In this document: piece after piece, positions 6,229-11,247 of the stretch
How the letters are laid out: every line of letters begins with the position of its first letter
Numbering within the stretch: position 1 is the stretch's first letter
NCBI GenBank assembly: GCA_944385595.1
Contig: CALWXY010000160.1
Coordinates: forward strand, 1 to 11,247
Source of the DNA: an uncultured Oscillospiraceae bacterium
GTDB lineage: Bacteria > Bacillota > Clostridia > Oscillospirales > Oscillospiraceae
Length of the DNA stretch: 11,247 nucleotides
Direction: 5' to 3'
Program-made: the position numbers and the translations under genes
Notes under the pieces: generated by a model
Databases searched by the model: none
Told to the model about the DNA's origin: nothing
What the model saw: only the letters and a program-made list of their open reading frames with translations

Positions 6229-6253
6229 ATCTAAAGATGGGAGGAGTCCCTGT

Positions 6254-7165
6254 ATGGAATACGCAATATCGATACTGCTCTCCGGCATATCGGTGGGCGG
6301 CCAGTATGCGCTGATAGCCATAGGCTACACTATGGTCTACGGCATACTCCGCCTCATAAACTTTGCGCACGGCGACGTGTTCATGGTCGCCGGACTTATG
6401 GGCATATACTTCACGAGCTGGCTCACCTCGGTGATGTCGCCGGGCGCGGCCGTACTGTGCAGCCTGCTGCTCGTCATAGTGATGACGGTGCTGCTCGGCT
6501 TCATCATAGAGCGCGTGGCGTATAAGCCGCTGCGCTCGGCCCCGCGCATGAGCGTCATGATTTCGGCCATAGGCGTGAGCTATCTGCTCCAGAACACGGC
6601 GACTTATATCACCGGCGGCCAGCCTATGACCTATCCCAGCATACCGTTTCTCTTCGACACCGTCACCGTCGCGGGCAACAACATCAAGTGGGCGGTGCTG
6701 CTGACGCCTGTGCTGGTCATCATACTCGTCCTCGCGCTTACGCAGCTCATAAACCGCACCAAGGTCGGCATGGCCATGCGCGCGGTGGCGAAGGACTTCG
6801 AGACCAGCCGCCTCATGGGCATAAAGATAAACAGCGTCATATCCGTCACCTTCGTCATAGGCTCGGCGCTGGCGGCGGTGGGCTCGATACTCTACTTCAC
6901 GAACTACCAGTCCATAGTGCCGACGGCGGGCGCAATGCCCGGCCTCAAGGCCTTCGTCGCTGCGGTGTTCGGAGGCATAGGCTCGGTGCCCGGCGCGGTC
7001 ATAGGCGCGTTTATAATAGGTATATGCGAGACCATCATAAAGGGTCTGCCGTCAGCGTGGGACGTCTCCGTCTTCTCCGACGCATTCACCTTCGCGCTGC
7101 TCATCGTCATTCTGGTGTTCAAGCCCACCGGACTGTTCGGCGAGAAAGCCACGGACAAGGTCTGA
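6254..7165 (+). CDS. livH: branched-chain amino acid ABC transporter permease LivH
   Basis: One of the two inner permease subunits of the Liv transporter; it forms the membrane channel with LivM. The 303-residue product has the LivH length and motifs: MEYAISILLSGISVGGQYALIAIGYTMVYGILRLINFAHGD at the N-terminus (the INFAHGD signature), GFIIERVAYKPLR, the cytoplasmic coupling segment GMAMRAVAKDFETSRLMGI that contacts the ATPase, and a FGGIGSVPGAVIGAFIIG helix near the C-terminus. About eight hydrophobic segments are visible. The start is ATG 6254 with GGGAGGAG upstream. An in-frame start at 6200 lies inside the upstream hairpin and has no ribosome binding site. Isoleucine is encoded mainly by ATA (26 of 34), opposite to livJ. 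Confidence 0.96.
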   Translation: MEYAISILLSGISVGGQYALIAIGYTMVYGILRLINFAHGDVFMVAGLMGIYFTSWLTSVMSPGAAVLCSLLLVIVMTVLLGFIIERVAYKPLRSAPRMSVMISAIGVSYLLQNTATYITGGQPMTYPSIPFLFDTVTVAGNNIKWAVLLTPVLVIILVLALTQLINRTKVGMAMRAVAKDFETSRLMGIKINSVISVTFVIGSALAAVGSILYFTNYQSIVPTAGAMPGLKAFVAAVFGGIGSVPGAVIGAFIIGICETIIKGLPSAWDVSVFSDAFTFALLIVILVFKPTGLFGEKATDKV

Positions 7166-7178
7166 GGGGGGTGCCGAT

Positions 7179-8549
7179 ATGCTTGAGAAAAAAAGCAAAA
7201 AGGGCAGCGTGATTGCCCTCGTGTGCATACTTGTGATTCTCGGCGGCGTCATACTGCTTGAGAACGTATCCATGTTCATGGAGAACGTCCCGGAGGTGCT
7301 GAGACCGACCAGCCAGCTGTTCACGGTGCTGAAAAAAGGCGCGGTGTACTCGCTGGTCGCCGTGTCGATGAACCTGCTGAACGGCTTCACCGGCCTGTTC
7401 TCGCTCGGCCAGGCGGGCTTCATGCTCCTCGGCGCCTACACCTACGCCATACTCACGGTGCCGATGGCCAGCAAGGATCAGGTCTACTACCTGTTCGGCG
7501 GCTCGGCGGTGAAGTTCTCGCTGCCCGACCTGTTCGCCGGAGTTCTCGGTGCGGAGGGCGTCGGCGGCGCGGTGAGCATGGTGCTCGGCGTGCTGATCGC
7601 CATGATACTCGCGGGCCTCGTCGCGGCGTTTTTCGCGTGGCTGATTGGTATGCCGGTGCTGCGCCTCAAGAGCGACTACCTCGCCATCGCGACGCTCGGC
7701 TTCGCCGAGATTCTGCGCGCCATATTCCAGTGGCAGCGCCTCGGCCCCATCACCAACGGCGCGAACATGATTAAAAACTTCCCGACCTTCTCCAGCTTCA
7801 ACATCGAGAACTCCGCCGGGGAGACGGTGCTGCGCCTCTCGACATTCGTGCCGTTTCTGGTCGCGGCGCTGTGCATAGCGATTATAGTGCTGCTGATTAA
7901 TTCGTCCTACGGACGCGCCTTCAAGGCCATACGCGAGGACGAGATTGCGGCGGAGGCCATGGGCATCAACCTCTCGAAGCACAAGCAGCTGTCGTTCTGC
8001 ATCTCGTCGTTCTTCGCGGGCGTCGGCGGCGCGCTGTTCGCCATGTACTCGGCCAACGCCCAGGCCAAGGGCTTCAACTCCACGCTCACCTATGAGATCC
8101 TGCTCATAGTCGTCATCGGCGGCATAGGCTCGATAAGCGGCAGCGTCATCGCGACATTTGCATACGTCGCCTGCTCCGAGTGGTGGCTCAGATTCCTCGA
8201 CACGCCCACCACATTCCAGAGTGAGAGCTCCCGCACCATGTTCATAGCGGCGCTGGCCGTCGCGGGCATAGCCATAACGGCGCTGCTGCTCCTGCGCGCA
8301 CGCAAAAAGAAAGGCGGCACGGGCATGATGGCGGCGGCCTGCATACCGGCTGTTGTCTTTGTGGGCTATGACATCTATTACGCGATGTCCGGGGCCATGG
8401 AGGTGCCTTTCCTCCGCACCGGCTTCCGCATGGTCGTGTTCTCCGTCATCATAATGATAGTGGTGCTGTTCTTCCGCAACGGCCTGATGGGCACCCGCGA
8501 GATCAGCGACCTCTTCAAACCCAAAGCGAAAAAGGAGGCGGCGAAATAA
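7179..8549 (+). CDS. livM: branched-chain amino acid ABC transporter permease LivM, with extra segment
   Basis: The second permease subunit of the Liv channel. The 456 residues are on the long side for the family. After an N-terminal membrane helix, the core shows AVSMNLLNGFTGLFSLGQAGFMLLGAY, PVLRLKSDYLAIATLGFAEILR, the ATPase-coupling segment GRAFKAIREDEIAAEAMGI, and VVIGGIGSISGS. The final helix FRMVVFSVIIMIVVLFFRNGLMG is also typical. Between SEWWLRFLD (about 333-341) and that helix lies a segment of about 69 residues (342-410) with two hydrophobic stretches (about 353-373 and 383-402) joined by the basic linker RARKKKGG. I do not expect that in an ordinary LivM. The ribosome binding site GAGGGGGG overlaps the livH stop, and the stop overlaps the livG start (TAATG). 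Confidence 0.95.
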   Translation: MLEKKSKKGSVIALVCILVILGGVILLENVSMFMENVPEVLRPTSQLFTVLKKGAVYSLVAVSMNLLNGFTGLFSLGQAGFMLLGAYTYAILTVPMASKDQVYYLFGGSAVKFSLPDLFAGVLGAEGVGGAVSMVLGVLIAMILAGLVAAFFAWLIGMPVLRLKSDYLAIATLGFAEILRAIFQWQRLGPITNGANMIKNFPTFSSFNIENSAGETVLRLSTFVPFLVAALCIAIIVLLINSSYGRAFKAIREDEIAAEAMGINLSKHKQLSFCISSFFAGVGGALFAMYSANAQAKGFNSTLTYEILLIVVIGGIGSISGSVIATFAYVACSEWWLRFLDTPTTFQSESSRTMFIAALAVAGIAITALLLLRARKKKGGTGMMAAACIPAVVFVGYDIYYAMSGAMEVPFLRTGFRMVVFSVIIMIVVLFFRNGLMGTREISDLFKPKAKKEAAK

Positions 8550-9382
8550 TGGAAAATGTCCTCCGACTTGAAAACGTAACCATGCAGTTCGGCGGCGTCG
8601 TCGCCGTGAACGACCTCAGCATGGAGGTCAACCGCGGCGAGATAGTTGCGCTCATAGGCCCGAACGGCGCGGGCAAGACCACGGCGTTCAACTGCATCAC
8701 CGGCGTCTATGAGCCGACCAACGGCCGCGTGAGCTTCCTCGGCCAGCCGATGGTGGAGAACCACCCGCAGGGCAAGATGAAGAAAATGTACGCGGGCGAG
8801 AATGCCGGTAAATTCACCCAGGTGCTCAACCCCACGCCGGACAGAATCACAAAGCTGGGCATAGCCAGAACCTTCCAGAACATAAGGCTGTTCTCGGCGC
8901 TGAGCGTGTTCGACAACGTGCTCATAGCCAAGCACATGCGCGCGAAGCAGAACGTGTTCTCCGCCACCTTCCGCCTCAACGCGAAGGAGGAGCGCCGTAT
9001 GCGCGAGGAGGCCATGGCGCTGCTCACCGAGCAGGGACTCGACCATCTGAAGGACGAGGTCGCGGGCTCGCTGCCTTACGGCCTCCAGCGCCGCCTGGAG
9101 ATTGCCCGCGCTCTGGCGACAGAGCCGCAGCTCCTGCTGCTCGACGAGCCCGCCGCCGGTATGAACCCGCAGGAGACTCTGGAGCTCACCGAGTTCATCC
9201 ACCAGATCCGCGACACATATAAACTCACCATACTCATGATAGAGCACCACATGGATCTCGTCATGAAGATATCCGAGCGCATCTACGTCCTCGACTTCGG
9301 CAAGCTCATATCCCAGGGCACGCCGGAGCAGGTGCAGAGCGACAAGCGCGTCATAGACGCATATCTGGGGGTGGTCGAATAA
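8549..9382 (+). CDS. livG: branched-chain amino acid ABC transporter ATP-binding protein LivG
   Basis: One of the two cytoplasmic ATPases driving the Liv transporter. In the 277 residues the Walker A is GPNGAGKT (37-44), the Q-loop sits in IARTFQNIRLF (Gln110), the signature is LPYGLQRRLEIARAL (in place of LSGGQ, as usual for LivG), the Walker B is LLLLDEP (195-201), and the switch histidine is in MIEHHMDLV (His233). Between strand 'VSFLGQ' and the TPDRITKLGIARTFQN segment is an added stretch (about 67-94) rich in Lys, Gly and Asn, longer than in the E. coli protein. The start ATG overlaps the livM stop by one base. Its ribosome binding site AAAGGAGG lies inside livM (8531-8538), implying coupled translation. 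Confidence 0.96.
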   Translation: MENVLRLENVTMQFGGVVAVNDLSMEVNRGEIVALIGPNGAGKTTAFNCITGVYEPTNGRVSFLGQPMVENHPQGKMKKMYAGENAGKFTQVLNPTPDRITKLGIARTFQNIRLFSALSVFDNVLIAKHMRAKQNVFSATFRLNAKEERRMREEAMALLTEQGLDHLKDEVAGSLPYGLQRRLEIARALATEPQLLLLDEPAAGMNPQETLELTEFIHQIRDTYKLTILMIEHHMDLVMKISERIYVLDFGKLISQGTPEQVQSDKRVIDAYLGVVE

Positions 9383-10080
9383 TGCTCAAAATTAACGACC
9401 TCAAGGTGAATTACGGCGGCATAGAGGCCGTCAAGGGCATCAGCTTCGAGGTGCCGGAGAAGAGCATAGTCACCCTGATAGGCGCGAACGGCGCCGGAAA
9501 GAGCACCACTCTGCGCGCGATCGCGGGTCTGGTGCGCACATCCGGCGGCAGCGTCGAGTTCATGGGCGAGGACATCACCGGCAAGGATACGACGGAGATA
9601 GTCTCCAGAGGCATAACCCTCGTGCCGGAGGGGCGGAGGATTTTCCCCGACCTCACCGTGCTCGAGAACCTCAAAATCGGCGCATACCTCCGCAAGGACA
9701 GCCTCGAAAGCGACCTGGAGTGGGTCTACGACCTCTTCCCGCGCCTCAAGGAGCGCCATTGGCAGGCCGGAGGCACGCTCTCCGGCGGCGAGCAGCAGAT
9801 GCTGGCCGTCGGCCGCGCGCTGATGAGCCGCCCCAAGGTGCTCATGATGGATGAGCCGTCGCTCGGCCTCGCGCCCATCATAGTCCGCGGCATATTCGAT
9901 ATCATCCGCGAGATAAACCGCCAGGGCGTCACCGTGCTGCTCATAGAGCAGAACGCGAACATGGCGCTCCAGACCGCCGACATGGGCTATGTCCTCGAGA
10001 CAGGGCGCATCACCATGACCGGCACCGGCGCGCAGCTCCTCGCCGACGAGAAGGTCAAAGCCGCATACCTCGGAACCTGA
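9382..10080 (+). CDS. livF: branched-chain amino acid ABC transporter ATP-binding protein LivF
   Basis: The second ATPase of the Liv transporter, pairing with LivG. The 232-residue length is standard. The Walker A is GANGAGKS (34-41), the family motif LVPEGRRIFPDLTVLENL covers 80-97, the signature is LSGGEQQMLAVGRAL (133-147), and the Walker B is VLMMDEPS (153-160). The LLIEQNA segment carries Gln190 in place of the switch histidine, which is normal for LivF. The protein ends in AAYLGT, the typical C-terminus. The start ATG overlaps the livG stop by one base (TAATG), with CTGGGGGTGG (9365-9374) as a moderate ribosome binding site. A terminator follows 7 bases after the stop, so this is the last gene of the operon. 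Confidence 0.97.
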   Translation: MLKINDLKVNYGGIEAVKGISFEVPEKSIVTLIGANGAGKSTTLRAIAGLVRTSGGSVEFMGEDITGKDTTEIVSRGITLVPEGRRIFPDLTVLENLKIGAYLRKDSLESDLEWVYDLFPRLKERHWQAGGTLSGGEQQMLAVGRALMSRPKVLMMDEPSLGLAPIIVRGIFDIIREINRQGVTVLLIEQNANMALQTADMGYVLETGRITMTGTGAQLLADEKVKAAYLGT

Positions 10081-10084
10081 ACGC

Positions 10085-10116
10085 AAAAATCCCGCCGTTT
10101 CCGGCGGGATTCTTTT
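10085..10116 (+). terminator. intrinsic terminator after livF
   Basis: AATCCCGCCG (10088-10097) pairs with CGGCGGGATT (10102-10111) over 10 bp with loop TTTC, followed by CTTTT. On the opposite strand the same hairpin is followed by an uninterrupted T-run (complement of 10085-10089), so it should terminate in both directions. Confidence 0.88.
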
Positions 10117-10186
10117 CGCAAAATTTGCCGCGGCGTGAAACATTTGGGCCTCCCGTGCGTCTTATAGTTAAAAGGGGGGACTCCAG

Positions 10187-10393
10187 TTGAGCTACGGCAG
10201 ATTTGCCGCCGCATTGAGCACGCTTATGGCGATAGCGCTCATTGTGATGATGGTGTTTGCATATATCCCGCTGCCATCGGCGGAGCCGGCGACGGAGCCG
10301 GTCTGCACCGGCGAGGCGGTGGTGAACGATTTGGGAGAGACCGTCTGCCTCAACCCCGACTGCCCCGTGCACGGGATACCGCAGGACGGCTGA
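10187..10393 (+). CDS. small membrane-anchored Cys/His protein, unknown function
   Basis: I do not recognise this 68-residue protein. It starts at TTG (10187-10189), six bases after a run AAAGGGGGGA. The next in-frame ATG (10226) would cut into the hydrophobic segment. Residues about 5-27 form one hydrophobic segment (AAALSTLMAIALIVMMVFAY), then a Pro/Glu/Ala stretch and a short outside tail with Cys40, Cys54, Cys59 and His62 in the arrangement VCLNPDCPVHG. Three Cys and one His could bind a metal or a cofactor, or form disulfides; this is inference. It lies after the livF terminator and 16 bases before the next gene, so the two are probably co-transcribed. A TATAGT at 10163-10168 could be its -10 box, but no good -35 box was found. 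Confidence 0.65.
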   Translation: MSYGRFAAALSTLMAIALIVMMVFAYIPLPSAEPATEPVCTGEAVVNDLGETVCLNPDCPVHGIPQDG

Positions 10394-10409
10394 TATAAAG
10401 GAGGATACC

Positions 10410-10865
10410 ATGAGAAAAGCGCTCGCGGCGCTGGCGGCAGCAGCGCTGATTCTGGCCGCCGTATACTGGGCGGCAAAGCCCTCGCCCCCGCCGCCGGAGC
10501 CGGAGAATATTTACGGTATCACACTCACCACTAAGGAAGCTGCAAATTCGTCGGTGACTATCGTCTATAGTCAGGACGGCCGAGACGAGTTTGGCGAGCT
10601 GGCGACAGGGAGCTATTACACCGTCCAGCGCTATGAGGACGGCACATGGTCGGATTTGGATTATATTCCCAGCGAATACGAGCGGACATGGACGGAGGAG
10701 CTGTGGCCTTTGGGCATCGGCGAGACGCACGAGTGGCCGGTGCGCTTCGCGTCCCTCTATGGCGAGCTTCCGAGAGGTTTTTACCGCATCGGCAAGCAGT
10801 TCGAGCCGCTTGAGAGAGGCGCCGGCGAGGAAATAATGGTATATGCTCAGTTTGAGATAAAATGA
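10410..10865 (+). CDS. exported protein resembling a bacterial Ig-like domain, 151 aa
   Basis: The product begins with MRK and a hydrophobic Ala/Leu-rich segment (about residues 4-22), a signal peptide or membrane anchor without a lipobox cysteine. A proline-rich spacer (KPSPPPPEPE) follows, then a compact domain of about 115 residues. The domain pattern (YGITLTTKEAANSSVTIVYSQ, ELATGSYYTVQRYEDGTWSDL, WPVRFASLYGELPRGFYRIGKQF and a final YAQFEI strand) recalls small Ig-like domains in clostridial surface proteins, by memory only. The start ATG has AAAGGAGG about 5 bases upstream. The gene follows the small Cys/His protein and its TGA stop forms the foot of a terminator. Role unknown; it is probably displayed on the cell surface. 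Confidence 0.8.
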   Translation: MRKALAALAAAALILAAVYWAAKPSPPPPEPENIYGITLTTKEAANSSVTIVYSQDGRDEFGELATGSYYTVQRYEDGTWSDLDYIPSEYERTWTEELWPLGIGETHEWPVRFASLYGELPRGFYRIGKQFEPLERGAGEEIMVYAQFEIK

Positions 10866-10891
10866 GCGCCCGCTTTAGCGGGCGCTTTTTT
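10865..10891 (+). terminator. intrinsic terminator after the Ig-like protein gene
   Basis: AGCGCCCGC (10865-10873) pairs with GCGGGCGCT (10878-10886) with loop TTTA, followed by six T residues (10886-10891). The stem begins at the last base of the stop codon, and the terminator sits just ahead of the next promoter. Confidence 0.93.
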
Positions 10892-10900
10892 ATTTTCCTG

Positions 10901-10929
10901 TTGACAAAAGCGTATATACTGTATATACT
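10901..10929 (+). promoter_or_regulatory. sigma-A promoter for the GntR regulator gene
   Basis: A perfect TTGACA (10901-10906), a 17-base spacer and TATACT (10924-10929, five of six) place the transcript start near 10936. The -10 box is the left arm of an inverted repeat, so a protein bound there would block RNA polymerase. Confidence 0.92.
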
Positions 10930-10948
10930 GTACATACACAGTATACTG
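10912..10948 (+). promoter_or_regulatory. operator-like repeats over the GntR promoter
   Basis: TATACTGT (10924-10931) and ACAGTATA (10938-10945) form a perfect 8-bp inverted repeat with a 6-base spacer. The unit TATATACTG is also repeated directly (10913-10921 and 10922-10930), and CAGTATACTG (10939-10948) is itself a perfect palindrome. The symmetry covers the -10 box and transcript start, the classic position for autorepression by the GntR dimer encoded next to it. The link is inferred from position. Confidence 0.7.
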
Positions 10949-10960
10949 AGGTGTTCACAG

Positions 10961-11247
10961 ATGGATATAATCATAAGCAATTCGGGAGGCACGCCGATAT
11001 ACGAGCAGATCAGCTCGCAGATCAAGGCGCAGATAATCTCCGGCGCGCTGCGCGAGGGCGACGCCCTGCCGTCGATACGGCTGCTGGCGAAGGAGCTGCG
11101 TATCAGCGTCATCACGACGAAGCGGGCGTATGAGGAGCTTGAGCGCGAGGGCTACGTCGTGACTTTCGCGGGCAAGGGCAGCTTCGTCGCCGGGATGGAC
11201 GCCGAGCTGCTGCGCGAGGAGAATCTGAAGAAGATTGAGGCGCTGCT
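10961..11247 (+). CDS. GntR-family transcriptional regulator, YtrA-like, 5' part (runs off right edge)
   Basis: Ninety-five codons are visible. The N-terminus MDIIISNSGGTPIYEQISSQIKAQIISG and the winged helix-turn-helix (about 34-77) with LPSIRLLAKELRISVITTKRAYEELEREGYV are characteristic of the GntR family. The GKGSFV turn after the wing and the following helix (ELLREENLKKIEAL) point to the short YtrA subfamily. These are typically dimeric repressors of about 120-130 residues that control an adjacent ABC transporter and themselves. The start ATG (10961) has GAGGTG 7 bases upstream. Its promoter overlaps an inverted repeat that is a good candidate operator. The partner genes, expected downstream, are outside the window. 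A longer C-terminal domain cannot be excluded because the gene is cut. Confidence 0.93.
   Translation, partial: MDIIISNSGGTPIYEQISSQIKAQIISGALREGDALPSIRLLAKELRISVITTKRAYEELEREGYVVTFAGKGSFVAGMDAELLREENLKKIEAL

Noticed and set aside
7119..9250. Long minus-strand open frames opposite livM and livG
   Set aside because: They mirror strongly supported permease and ATPase genes, show no family motifs and no suitable starts.
10144..10168. Promoter for the small Cys/His gene (TATAGT with TTGGGC upstream)
   Set aside because: The spacer would be only 13 bases and the -35 match is poor; the -10-like box alone is not enough to call a promoter.
1..11247. CRISPR array, insertion sequence, prophage, tRNA or rRNA
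   Set aside because: No regularly spaced direct repeats, transposase or integrase motifs, or recognisable RNA-gene sequence was seen on either strand.

Overview
The window looks like chromosomal core DNA from a GC-rich member of the Firmicutes, most likely class Clostridia and the Oscillospirales side. This is inferred from three things: the gene set (rplU-rpmA-obgE cluster, ackA next to tmcAL/ylbM, a YtrA-type GntR regulator), strong AGGAGG-type ribosome binding sites, and lipoproteins with low-complexity Ser/Pro/Ala linkers. No plasmid, phage, insertion sequence, CRISPR array, rRNA or tRNA was seen. The species cannot be named from this sequence alone.

Left part, minus strand (1-3403): reading leftward, ackA (acetate kinase) is followed by a clean promoter and leader, then rplU (L21) and rpmA (L27), a strong terminator, an unrecognised lipoprotein gene, and the 5' part of obgE, which runs off the left edge. 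The protease gene prp that usually sits between rplU and rpmA in Firmicutes is absent. L27 correspondingly lacks the N-terminal extension that Prp removes.

Middle, plus strand (3420-10111): ackA and tmcAL (tRNA-Met cytidine acetate ligase) are divergent, with overlapping candidate promoters. Then comes a complete five-gene branched-chain amino acid ABC transporter, livJ-livH-livM-livG-livF. It has a near-consensus promoter, a structured leader, two large hairpins between livJ and livH, and translational overlaps (TAATG) at livM/livG and livG/livF. A bidirectional-looking terminator ends it. The binding protein LivJ captures the amino acid at the cell surface, LivH and LivM form the membrane channel, and LivG and LivF supply ATP hydrolysis. 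LivM carries an apparent extra two-helix segment near its C-terminus, and LivG an extra loop after Walker A.

Right part (10112-11247): two small exported or membrane-anchored proteins form a probable two-gene unit. One is a 68-residue Cys/His-containing protein starting at TTG, the other a 151-residue protein resembling a bacterial Ig-like domain. A terminator follows. Last is the 5' part of a YtrA-type GntR repressor gene whose promoter is embedded in an inverted-repeat operator; it runs off the right edge.

No stretch of more than 300 bases lacks a gene. Nothing here is clearly a new defence or mobile system. The most unusual items are the livJ-livH double hairpin, the LivM insertion, the linked loss of Prp and the L27 extension, and the small Cys/His membrane protein.
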